Below, piece by piece: positions 17,101 to 23,411 of a stretch of DNA of 35,776 bases (position 1 is its first letter; every line of letters begins with the position of its first letter). The DNA is from a virus. The notes beneath the pieces are model-generated. The model saw only the letters and a program-made list of their open reading frames with translations, did no database searches and was not told the origin of the DNA. The stretch lies in the IMG/VR virus record IMGVR_UViG_3300027969_000239, positions 1 to 35,776 of that record. The stretch is one strand, 5' to 3'. Position numbers and translations under genes: made by a program.

Positions 17101-17834
17101 CAGAGCGGTCCTGTCTTGGGCACTTCAGTGAAGCCGTATGGCAGGCTGGGGTTATTGATGACGTAGCCGCCGGACGTGTAGGCGCCCGAGAAGACCGAGC
17201 CCTGAAGGTCGATCTGGGTCGTATTCATCACCGTTATGCGCCAATTGCCATTGGCAGAAGACACGCCGCTTACGTCCTGAACGGTGACGTGCTGCCCTGT
17301 AATCATGCCATTGGTTGTCGCAATTGTCAGGCGGATGATCCCGATGCCGTTATTAGTGGCGTTCGTGACCGTGCGGTAGGTAACGGCATTCGGGTCTGTG
17401 CCCGGCAACTGGTTCGTGCCGTAGGGCGCCTCCCCAGTCTGCTGCGTGACGCGGGTCTTGTCAGGCACGTCGGTGTCGATGGTAGTAACGCGCGTGTCGC
17501 CGCGCTGGACGGGAATGCCCGTCTGCGGGTTGGTGGTGTTATTACCCGACACCTGACGCCGGTCGATCTCGTCCCAAGCGTAGGGCTCGACACGGGGATT
17601 GATGATCGGCACGGGGTCAGCCGGAATAATGATGGCGCGGAGCTGCTCCTGCGGGGTGTCGTAGCAGGTGTTGCAGACGAGAATGCGCTTGTTCATCAGG
17701 GACGCGCCAGCCCAGTCGTATTGCCACTTGAGCTGGTCGTGGTTGTACCGGAAAGCGCAGCGGTCGCATATCGCATGAGCGCGCGGATTGGTGGCGCTAG
17801 TAGTGGCCCGGCCCGATCTTGATGCGTAGCCCAT
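17100..17834 (-). CDS. Virion protein with N-terminal zinc ribbon and FCCH-like beta domain
   Basis: Residues 23-26 (CDRC) and 54-57 (CNTC) form a CxxC...CxxC pair that probably binds zinc; the segment between is Trp/Tyr-rich. A Pro-rich middle leads to a domain at about 160-225 (NGIGIIRLTIATTNGMITG, VSGVSSANGNWRITV, FSGAYTSGGYV). This has the pattern of the small beta domain that profile searches label E1 FCCH in phage proteins, with no link to ubiquitin. The combination is familiar from uncharacterised structural proteins of environmental podoviruses. It sits between an adaptor gene and the fibre genes, so a connector or fibre-anchoring role is plausible but unproven. The start is preceded by AAGGGGGC. 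Confidence 0.68.
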   Translation of the reverse strand: MGYASRSGRATTSATNPRAHAICDRCAFRYNHDQLKWQYDWAGASLMNKRILVCNTCYDTPQEQLRAIIIPADPVPIINPRVEPYAWDEIDRRQVSGNNTTNPQTGIPVQRGDTRVTTIDTDVPDKTRVTQQTGEAPYGTNQLPGTDPNAVTYRTVTNATNNGIGIIRLTIATTNGMITGQHVTVQDVSGVSSANGNWRITVMNTTQIDLQGSVFSGAYTSGGYVINNPSLPYGFTEVPKTGPL

Positions 17835-17844
17835 TCACGCCCCC

Positions 17845-18564
17845 TTACCTGAAGTAGCCAGAGATCATCGGGGAAATGTACTGCTGCGCGGTCTCAATGT
17901 TCTGGTCAGCCGCGATCTGGTAGGACTCGTCCGCCATGGGCTTGATCATCGCCACTGCCGCCGGGTTCCAGATCTGCGCGAGGCGCAGGGCGAGGCCGTA
18001 GGCGAACGCTTCCAACCAAAGATAAGGAATCTCGACCGTCTGCCCGTTTTGAAGCGCCGAGTCCTGTATCTGCCGCACCCGGTAGTATTTCAGGCTCTGG
18101 GGGCCGTTGTCGGTGTTTGGCACGGGCCACAGCGTCACGGACGGCCCGGCGGACCCGGTCGAGCGGGACGAGCTGATCAGGCGGTCGAACCAATAAACCG
18201 TGGGGAAACCCTGCTGCTCCTTGTTGGGGTAGCTGGCGTATTCCGTGCGGCTCACAGGCAGGATGATGCGGTCGATGTTGGCGCCGGAGTCGTCGTTCTG
18301 GACGTAGGCGTCCAAGATCGCAACCGTGTTTCCATCGACGGCGTAGGTGGCCTGATCGGTGACGAGCGCCGTCGTGACGAGGTCAACGGCCCAGAGGTTG
18401 ACGCCCATGTTCGACCAGCGCGCGCAGAGCATGTTGGACGCCATGCGGGCGGCCTCCATGTGCTCCTGAAGCACGGCTGTATTCCTGATGCCGACGAGGT
18501 TGTACGCATAGAGCGTCAGCTCACCAAGCCCCGGATTGAACGTGTAAGTGTCGCTCGTCGCCAT
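17845..18564 (-). CDS. Head-to-tail adaptor, P22 gp4-like
   Basis: A 239-residue protein with a helical N-terminal half (GELTLYAYNLVGIRNTAV, then HMEAARMASNMLCARWSNMG) and a beta core (ILPVSRTEYASYPNKEQQG). Then come PTVYWFDRL and SVTLWPVPN, and finally two helices (WLEAFAYGLALRLAQIW). The arrangement is that of podovirus head-completion proteins that extend the portal ring before the hub is added. P22 gp4 itself is shorter (about 166 residues). A second adaptor-like gene lies at 11109-12101, so the two may form successive rings. The assignment rests on pattern and gene order. Confidence 0.6.
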   Translation of the reverse strand: MATSDTYTFNPGLGELTLYAYNLVGIRNTAVLQEHMEAARMASNMLCARWSNMGVNLWAVDLVTTALVTDQATYAVDGNTVAILDAYVQNDDSGANIDRIILPVSRTEYASYPNKEQQGFPTVYWFDRLISSSRSTGSAGPSVTLWPVPNTDNGPQSLKYYRVRQIQDSALQNGQTVEIPYLWLEAFAYGLALRLAQIWNPAAVAMIKPMADESYQIAADQNIETAQQYISPMISGYFR

Positions 18565-18573
18565 GGTGGCTCC

Positions 18574-18906
18574 TTAGACCGGGCCAGCCTGAACGATGCT
18601 CGCCGTGACCGCCCCGGTGCCGCTGGTGATGTTGATGCAGATAGCGCGGCAGGGGATGATGACGGCGCCGCCAGTCGATGCCGTCAGGGCGCTGAAGCCC
18701 GTGGCGACGTACCATGTTGCCCCGGCGACGGTGTACCCGTCGGCGTTGGGGTCATCGAGCGAGTACTCAATGTTGAATGTGGGCGACCCGGACGTGACCT
18801 TGGCGCCGACGCCAATGTTGAAGGGCGTCTGGAAGTCATCGACGACGCGGGCGCCGCTGCGGATTTGCGAACCTGTGGCGGTCGCGCTGATGCTACCGAG
18901 TTGCAT
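18574..18906 (-). CDS. Small beta-rich structural protein, unknown
   Basis: The 110-residue product begins MQLGSISATATGSQIRSG and reads as an all-beta protein (FNIGVGAKV, TFNIEYSLDDPNADGYTV, GAVIIPCRAICINITSG). The ATG at 18906 is preferred: it follows the DUF5872-like stop by one base and has AAGGAAAG in front. An in-frame TTG further upstream would overlap that gene. It lies between small basic proteins and the gp4-like adaptor, so a minor head or connector protein is likely. Confidence 0.62.
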   Translation of the reverse strand: MQLGSISATATGSQIRSGARVVDDFQTPFNIGVGAKVTSGSPTFNIEYSLDDPNADGYTVAGATWYVATGFSALTASTGGAVIIPCRAICINITSGTGAVTASIVQAGPV

Positions 18907-18907
18907 T

Positions 18908-19306
18908 TTAACTTTCCTTCTTTGCGCCAGACGGCGAAACGGGCCATGATTTTCTAGCAGAGCCAATTTTCTTCTGCGCCATTGACGCCTTCTGACCTTT
19001 AGTCATTGACGCGGCAGCCGCAGCGGGACGACACGCGGGATACGGGCGCTTGCCCTTCTCTCCCTCTATCCTACCACATTCCTTGCCGGTCTTTACATCC
19101 CGCCAATCTTCAGCAAACCACTTGCCCAAGCCGCCGCCCTCGGCCTTATTGACCCGATTGTCGTCACCGGACCACTTGCCGCCATGCTGCTTGTACCATT
19201 TAGAGGCAAAGGCATTGGCGTAGGCTGACGGATAAACATCAAATTTGGTTCTGGCCGCCGCCTTGGCGCGCCCCCAGAGACCAGAATTTTGAGGCTTGGC
19301 AGGCAT
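18908..19306 (-). CDS. DUF5872-like small basic protein
   Basis: The 132-residue protein has LWGRAKAAARTKFDVYPSAY, ANAFASKWYKQHGGKW, a GLGKWFAEDWRDV box and CGRIEGEKGKRPYPACRP, then MTKGQKASMAQKKIGSARKS. This order is what I recall for DUF5872, a family of unknown function in phages, giant viruses and some bacteria. Cys residues in the CGR and PAC boxes could bind metal. The product is strongly basic. It follows a DUF6321-like gene by one base, and the two families often travel together. Confidence 0.72.
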   Translation of the reverse strand: MPAKPQNSGLWGRAKAAARTKFDVYPSAYANAFASKWYKQHGGKWSGDDNRVNKAEGGGLGKWFAEDWRDVKTGKECGRIEGEKGKRPYPACRPAAAAASMTKGQKASMAQKKIGSARKSWPVSPSGAKKES

Positions 19307-19307
19307 A

Positions 19308-19547
19308 TTAACAGTCCCACTTCCTGAGCGACTTGTTGATGCGACTGTCAGGATCTGCGGCCTTCGCGGACCCGGTCAGCTTGCGCTTCATCCCGGTCAT
19401 CCTAGCACAGAAGCTGTCCTTGCGCGACCCGCCCTCGGGCTGGGGACGCTTGATGTCGTGCCCCTCGGCTTTGAGAGACGCGCGTCCCTTGGCGTTCAGG
19501 CCGCCAGCGGGGTTCTTGCCTTCTTTGCGTGTCCATGCACCAGACAT
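19308..19547 (-). CDS. DUF6321-like small basic protein
   Basis: The 79-residue product starts MSGAWTRKEGKNPAGGLNAK and continues with GRASLKAEGHDIKRPQPEGG and SRKDSFCARMTGMKRKL, ending NKSLRKWDC. This matches my memory of DUF6321, a family of unknown function found in phages and large viruses. The ATG at 19547 fits better than an upstream in-frame start because GGAG lies eight bases before it. The ribosome-binding site directly follows a strong intrinsic terminator of the previous gene, so this gene may have its own promoter or depend on read-through. Confidence 0.72.
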   Translation of the reverse strand: MSGAWTRKEGKNPAGGLNAKGRASLKAEGHDIKRPQPEGGSRKDSFCARMTGMKRKLTGSAKAADPDSRINKSLRKWDC

Positions 19548-19559
19548 TGCAAGCTCCAT

Positions 19560-19589
19560 AAAAACGCGGGGGACACGAATGCCCCCCGC
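19560..19589 (-). terminator. Intrinsic terminator after the small Lys/Gly-rich gene
   Basis: On the minus strand GCGGGGG (19589-19583 side) pairs with CCCCCGC (19572-19566 side) around a ten-base loop, followed by G and five T's. It is immediately followed by the ribosome-binding site of the DUF6321-like gene, so downstream genes need read-through or a promoter that is not evident. Confidence 0.82.
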
Positions 19590-19616
19590 AGAACCACCGA
19601 GTCGGGGGAGGACGAC

Positions 19617-19859
19617 TTAGTAGTTTGCACCCTTGCCGCGAGGCGTACCGCCAGCGGCAGAAGACATGACGCTGCCGCCGCTCTTGCGGGGCTTGCGACC
19701 GGCGTGAGCCTCGGACATGACGCCCTCGGCCTTCATGCCAATCTTGCCGCCCTTTTTGAATCCGCCCGTGGGCTTCATCATTTCAGAGGCCACAGTGCTG
19801 GTGCCGCCCGAGTAGGCGTTCATCGACTTGGCTTCGCGAGTTCCAGACTTACCCTTCAT
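19617..19859 (-). CDS. Small Lys/Gly-rich disordered protein (KGG motif)
   Basis: An 80-residue, strongly basic, low-complexity protein beginning MKGKSGTREAKSMNAYSGG. It contains GGFKKGGKIGMKAE followed by HAGRKPRKSGG, which recurs almost exactly in the 494-residue protein at 25585-27069. The start at 19859 has AGGAGA seven bases upstream, whereas an earlier in-frame start runs into the previous gene. It is probably unstructured and may bind nucleic acid or coat a virion component. A strong terminator follows the stop. Confidence 0.65.
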   Translation of the reverse strand: MKGKSGTREAKSMNAYSGGTSTVASEMMKPTGGFKKGGKIGMKAEGVMSEAHAGRKPRKSGGSVMSSAAGGTPRGKGANY

Positions 19860-19875
19860 GACGATCTCCTGTGAC

Positions 19876-20328
19876 TTAGGCGTTCTCAGCCTGAACGTAA
19901 CGGACGACAAGGTCGCCGACACCGGCTCCCGTGTTGGCGGACAGGGCGTAGACGATTACGTCGGTTGCGCCGATGTTGGACCAGAGCGCCGTGCGAGTGG
20001 CGTCGGTGCCGGGAGTCAGGCCGTTGATGCCAATGGCAGCCACGGAACCCGCCGAGACAAGTTCAGTTGCAGTCGCGGAAGTGCCAAGGCTGATGGTTGA
20101 AGCCGCACCACTCCAAGCCACCGTCGCCAAGATTTGAATCTGGACAATGTGGCTGTAAGCGGGGATGACGATAGGCGTGGCGTAGGCCGTGGCCGTAGCT
20201 GCCTGCGTGATAGGCGCGATCTGTACCATCATAACGAAGCCAACATTCTTGACCGTACCGGCAGTGGTGCCGGTCGTGTTGAGAACATTGCCAGCCTTGA
20301 TGGGGCCGGTAAATGTAGTGATGCCCAT
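19876..20328 (-). CDS. Putative small virion protein downstream of the capsid genes
   Basis: A 150-residue protein (MGITTFTGPIKAGNVLNTTG, then GTVKNVGFVMMVQIAPI) made of alternating hydrophobic and small residues. It includes IPAYSHIVQIQILATVAWSG and ends DLVVRYVQAENA. It reads as a beta-rich structural protein, and such proteins commonly follow the coat gene in environmental podoviruses. The ATG at 20328 has a full AGGAGG five bases upstream; a GTG five codons earlier would overlap that site. The role is unknown; minor capsid or decoration protein is the likeliest guess. Confidence 0.65.
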   Translation of the reverse strand: MGITTFTGPIKAGNVLNTTGTTAGTVKNVGFVMMVQIAPITQAATATAYATPIVIPAYSHIVQIQILATVAWSGAASTISLGTSATATELVSAGSVAAIGINGLTPGTDATRTALWSNIGATDVIVYALSANTGAGVGDLVVRYVQAENA

Positions 20329-20405
20329 AAGAGCCTCCTGCACGATGAGATCACGAAGTCTGTGCAGCGCCCGCTAGGCCGGTCTGCGTGATCGGGTTGC
20401 CTAGT

Positions 20406-21065
20406 CTATTCGCCAGCGGAGTGCTTCCTGATGTAGTCGGCGCCCGCAAGCAAAACTTCAATGTTGTCCCTCGCCTGACCCAACATGCTATTGCAAGAAT
20501 AGCACAAAAGCTCACGCACGGAACCAGTCTTGTGGCAGTGATCGACGGCGAGAACGCGAACATTCCCGTGGCGATCTTTGTCCTTTTCCGGCAACTTGCA
20601 GATCCCGCACTTGCCATCTTGGACACGGTACATCTCGGCGTAGTCGTTCAACGAAAGCCCGTAATAACGCTTGAGGCCATAGTGCCTCTGCTTTTCACGA
20701 GACATTTTGCTGCTAACGCGGCCATCAGGACCTATTGTTCTGGTTGTTGAGTCCGACAACCTCAAATTTGAAACTTTGAGGTTGGTCGTGTCACCATCCA
20801 CGAACATCACAGACCGATCAGGCCACACGCCGTAATGCAACATCCACGCAACTCTTGAGGCAACCATTTCCCGGTCTTTATAACGGATATAAAGGTAGGA
20901 CTTGGTCTGCCCCGTGGTGCGGTGGCGGGTACTTTTTACAGTTCCCGCCGCCACGCCTTTTTTGATGCTCTTCGAAACATCCTTTTTCCAAATAAAAGCG
21001 CCGGTTTCTGGGTCGTAGGCGATAGCCTCAGATACTTCGTCGTAACTCAGTTCTTGCAGTTTCAT
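20406..21065 (-). CDS. Homing-type endonuclease: degenerate HNH module fused to endonuclease VII domain
   Basis: Residues about 1-100 resemble the N-terminal HNH module of the other endonuclease here (YDPETGAFIWKKD, YLYIRYKDREMVASRVAWML, NLKVSNLRLSD). However, the His of HRLAW is Ser (SRVAW) and the catalytic HIDGD is FVDGD, so this module has probably lost cleavage. The C-terminal part is a recombination endonuclease VII domain: CGIC, then VLAVDHCHKTGSVRELLCYSC, with both zinc CxxC pairs and the Asp-His intact. The ATG at 21065 is chosen for AAAGGAGG five bases upstream. A promoter-like TTGACT-17-TACTTT precedes it. Base composition is more A+T-rich than the neighbours. It lies between the coat gene and the next structural gene, a usual place for free-standing mobile endonucleases. 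Confidence 0.86.
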   Translation of the reverse strand: MKLQELSYDEVSEAIAYDPETGAFIWKKDVSKSIKKGVAAGTVKSTRHRTTGQTKSYLYIRYKDREMVASRVAWMLHYGVWPDRSVMFVDGDTTNLKVSNLRLSDSTTRTIGPDGRVSSKMSREKQRHYGLKRYYGLSLNDYAEMYRVQDGKCGICKLPEKDKDRHGNVRVLAVDHCHKTGSVRELLCYSCNSMLGQARDNIEVLLAGADYIRKHSAGE

Positions 21066-21090
21066 GTTGTCCTCCTTTAAAGACATTCTG

Positions 21091-21119
21091 AAAGTACCCA
21101 GAAGCTTATTGAAAGTCAA
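21091..21119 (-). promoter_or_regulatory. Possible promoter of the HNH/endonuclease VII gene
   Basis: On the minus strand TTGACT (21119-21114) and TACTTT (21096-21091) are separated by 17 bases, about 25 bases before the ATG. The -35 box is good, the -10 weak. A private promoter would fit a mobile endonuclease. Confidence 0.35.
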
Positions 21120-21163
21120 CATGAAACTTGTATCGTCTGTTTTATCCCAGAAAACCAGTGATT

Positions 21164-22069
21164 TTAAGTGGGGAACGCTCCAAAGATAGAACGGAAGTTA
21201 TAGTAACCGAAACTGTAGCGCTCGTAACCTTTGACAAGCAAATTGTCTGTAGTGAAGTCGACTTGCATGTCTGTTTCGAACTTAATGCGCTCCATATAGG
21301 AGAGCCCATCAATGTTCGTAAGCAGGAACCACGCGCGGGCAGAGGTCAGATAGTCGTTGACCATGTAGCCCTCGGGCAGGCCGCCAGCCGTGGACATGAT
21401 CGCATTGACATCATTGTCCGCAGTGCCGGGGCGCAGTTCAGTCTTCGTCAGGCGGATCGCCACCGGCTCAAGGGCGGGCGGGATAACCAGACGACGACCG
21501 CGAGCGAACACCTTCAGACCGGCCTGATCGCGGAAGTTCGTGCGGATGGCGATCATGCCAGCCAGCAACGTGCTCTCGTTCAGGTCGTTCGTGGTGGAGT
21601 TCGAGATCGTGCCACCGTCGATGGGGTGGTCCGTCGCCACGAGGGCCTTGCCGTCGCCGCCGATGGACCCGTTATAGGTCGTGGCGGTGTTCAGCACGTT
21701 GGCGCCGTAGATTTCCTTGGTCTGCGCAAAGGACTGCGTCAGGCCGAGGTTCGACGGGGCGAACTGGCTCTTGTAGAGGTTGTCGTCAATGGCCTTGCGA
21801 GTGATCGCGTAGCCAAGGCCGATCTCGGTGTGCTCCTGATTGTACACGAAACGCTCGCCAGCGCCGTTGTCGAACGCGGTCTGGCCGCCTTCGGTCTTGA
21901 GCTGGGCGTAGCCAAGGAAGCGCATCTCAGCGGTGCGTTCCAAAGCCATCTTGGAGTCGTGCTTGGTGAAGATCTTGTCGTACTGCGACGGGATCTGCTC
22001 GTACTGACCTTCAACGCCCCGGAGACCGGGGAGGAGAAGATCTTTAATCGCTGAAAGATTGACAGCCAT
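21164..22069 (-). CDS. Major capsid protein, Mu gpT / HK97-fold type
   Basis: The 301-residue protein begins MAVNLSAIKDLLLPGLRGVE and has QIPSQYDKIFTKHDSKMALE, FVYNQEHTEIGLGYAITRKA, FRDQAGLKVFARGRRLVIPP and LKTEL-type strands. It ends DNLLVKGYERYSFGYYN and AFPT. This order is typical of coat proteins related to Mu gpT (about 305 residues), which adopt the HK97 fold. No delta domain or protease is evident, so a separate scaffold is expected; one lies upstream at 23951-24832. The gene is 15 bases after the decoration-like gene. It is among the best-conserved genes here. Confidence 0.88.
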   Translation of the reverse strand: MAVNLSAIKDLLLPGLRGVEGQYEQIPSQYDKIFTKHDSKMALERTAEMRFLGYAQLKTEGGQTAFDNGAGERFVYNQEHTEIGLGYAITRKAIDDNLYKSQFAPSNLGLTQSFAQTKEIYGANVLNTATTYNGSIGGDGKALVATDHPIDGGTISNSTTNDLNESTLLAGMIAIRTNFRDQAGLKVFARGRRLVIPPALEPVAIRLTKTELRPGTADNDVNAIMSTAGGLPEGYMVNDYLTSARAWFLLTNIDGLSYMERIKFETDMQVDFTTDNLLVKGYERYSFGYYNFRSIFGAFPT

Positions 22070-22084
22070 TGATCCTACTCCTTG

Positions 22085-22675
22085 TTAGACGCCCGGAAGG
22101 GCCTTGGTCTGGACGAAGTTAAACGCCACGACAGCCTTCTGGTAAGCACCAGACTCCGTGCCGTTCACGCCGGGCGGGTCAGTAATGAGCGACACGACCT
22201 TGAACGGGAAAGTGGTGTCAGTCGTGCCGAGGGTGGCAAGAAAGGCGCCCGAGATGCCGTTGGAGGTGTTGCCCGTGCCGATGTTGAACCCGACAGCGGA
22301 GTTCACATAGGACTGGCTGACGCTGACGTTGCCGAACTGGGCGACGAACTTCGCGTTGGGGTCGTTGATGATGTAGCCGGTGACCACGTTGGTCGAGGCG
22401 ACATCGGAGCCGGGCCAGTAGTTGGACCAGACGGTACGCTTCTGCGACACCGACAGATACTGGCAGCCGACGAACACGCCAGCGATCTGGGTGTTGGCGG
22501 ATGCGCCGGTGGTCACGCCGACAACGACGTAGCCGTTGGCGTCGGGGTTTACGGGGTCGCCGTAGTAGATGGCGGAGGCATTGTAGGCAATCTGGACCGC
22601 AACCTGCTCATAGGTCGGCGCAGAGCCAGTGCCACTGTACTGTTGAAAACCGTTATAGGCGGCAGTGTTCGCCAT
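22085..22675 (-). CDS. Putative capsid decoration / head structural protein
   Basis: A 196-residue Gly/Ser/Thr/Val-rich protein (MANTAAYNGFQQYSGTGSAP) with beta-type segments (VAVQIAYNASAIYYGDPVN, GVFVGCQYLSVSQKRTVWSN) and a conserved-looking end (VSLITDPPGVNG). It lies directly before the coat gene with a good ribosome-binding site (AAGGAGA, seven bases). Genes in this spot often encode capsid cement or decoration proteins. No fold can be proved by eye; a minor capsid protein is the alternative. Confidence 0.65.
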   Translation of the reverse strand: MANTAAYNGFQQYSGTGSAPTYEQVAVQIAYNASAIYYGDPVNPDANGYVVVGVTTGASANTQIAGVFVGCQYLSVSQKRTVWSNYWPGSDVASTNVVTGYIINDPNAKFVAQFGNVSVSQSYVNSAVGFNIGTGNTSNGISGAFLATLGTTDTTFPFKVVSLITDPPGVNGTESGAYQKAVVAFNFVQTKALPGV

Positions 22676-22708
22676 GACGGGGTCTCCTTTTTACGGGAAG
22701 CCTATTAG

Positions 22709-22724
22709 CTGCGCGCCGGGGCAG
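22709..22724. repeat. 16-bp direct repeat, copy 1
   Basis: CTGCGCGCCGGGGCAG occurs here and again 40 bases further on (22749-22764), with a related GGCAGGGGCAG between them. The repeats sit in the untranslated leader of the decoration-capsid genes, between a promoter-like sequence and the ribosome-binding site. Their ends (CTGC...GCAG) are complementary, so each could form a weak hairpin. Confidence 0.85.
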
Positions 22725-22748
22725 CATCATAGGCAGGGGCAGATGATC

Positions 22749-22764
22749 CTGCGCGCCGGGGCAG
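22749..22764. repeat. 16-bp direct repeat, copy 2
   Basis: An exact copy of the CTGCGCGCCGGGGCAG element at 22709-22724, a spacing of about four helical turns. It could be a paired operator, a recombination footprint from arrival of the adjacent endonuclease, or an RNA leader element. Confidence 0.85.
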
Positions 22765-22789
22765 GAAATGCCGTCAAGGCAGTATCATC

Positions 22790-22817
22790 AATATACAGCA
22801 AAAACTTACGCTTGCAA
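22790..22817 (-). promoter_or_regulatory. Possible promoter of the capsid genes
   Basis: On the minus strand TTGCAA (22817-22812) is followed after 16 bases by TATATT (22795-22790), a fair match to a sigma-70 promoter. It is about 115 bases upstream of the decoration gene and downstream of an intrinsic terminator, where a new promoter would be needed. TTGCAA is self-complementary and could also serve the plus-strand endonuclease gene. Confidence 0.45.
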
Positions 22818-22869
22818 ACATACTAGAAAAACAGTAGTCTACCTGTGTGAGACATAGGGATAAACTATC

Positions 22870-23376
22870 ATGCCGGTAAAGATAAACGACCTTCCTAATA
22901 AAGATGTTGTAGACAAATATGTAACGTACTGCCCCAAAACAGGAGTATTTACGTCGAACATATTTCATCAATATTGTAAAGTCGGACAAGTTGTCGGGCT
23001 TAAAGATAGAAATTATATTAGAATTTACATAGAGAAAAAATATTATGCCGCACATAGACTTGCTTGGCTTTTGATTAATGGTGAAATAAACCCTAATCAT
23101 CAAATTGATCACATTGATGGAGATAAATCAAATAATAGGATTTTTAATCTTAGGTTGGCGACACATGCCGATAATTGCAGAAACATTGGATTACCTAAAC
23201 ATAACAAAAGCGGCGTCAAAGGAGTTCATTTTTATAAACAAAAAGAAAAATGGCGGGCTCAAATAAAATTAAATGGAAAACGACATTGGTTAGGTGATTT
23301 TGAAAAGATTGAAGACGCAAAATTTGCTTATGACAATGCTTCCAAAACATTTCATGGGGAATTTCGCAGGGAATAA
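22870..23376 (+). CDS. HNH homing endonuclease with AP2 DNA-binding domain
   Basis: This is the only plus-strand gene. Its 168-residue product has an HNH domain at about residues 55-105 (AAHRLAWLLINGEINPNHQI, then DHIDGDKSNNRIFNLRLATH) with the catalytic His residues and Asn present. An AP2-type DNA-binding domain follows at about 112-165 (KSGVKGVHFYKQKEKWRAQI, GDFEKIEDAKFAYDNASK). Such proteins are free-standing homing endonucleases that spread their own gene. The coding sequence is A+T-rich (18 G/C in 60 bases at 23101-23160), unlike its surroundings, which marks recent transfer. AGGGA lies nine bases before the ATG. The gene ends just before the terminator of the convergent scaffold operon. 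Confidence 0.93.
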   Translation: MPVKINDLPNKDVVDKYVTYCPKTGVFTSNIFHQYCKVGQVVGLKDRNYIRIYIEKKYYAAHRLAWLLINGEINPNHQIDHIDGDKSNNRIFNLRLATHADNCRNIGLPKHNKSGVKGVHFYKQKEKWRAQIKLNGKRHWLGDFEKIEDAKFAYDNASKTFHGEFRRE

Positions 23377-23402
23377 AGAAAAGGGGGCCGGTTAGGGCCC
23401 CC
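23375..23402 (-). terminator. Intrinsic terminator after the scaffold operon
   Basis: On the minus strand a perfect 7-bp stem (GGGGGCC / GGCCCCC, arms 23402-23396 and 23389-23383) with a six-base loop is followed by TTTTCTTT. It lies directly after the stop of the 180-residue gene and is a textbook factor-independent terminator. It separates the GroES-scaffold group from the capsid genes. Confidence 0.85.
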
Positions 23403-23411
23403 TGATCGGTG

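Noticed and set aside
17100-17834. Ubiquitin-pathway link of the FCCH-like domain
   Set aside because: The pattern occurs in many phage tail proteins as a small beta module; no other ubiquitin-type enzyme is present.
22700-22770. Two 16-bp repeats considered as a minimal CRISPR array
   Set aside because: Only two short copies with a 24-base gap, no further repeats and no cas genes nearby.
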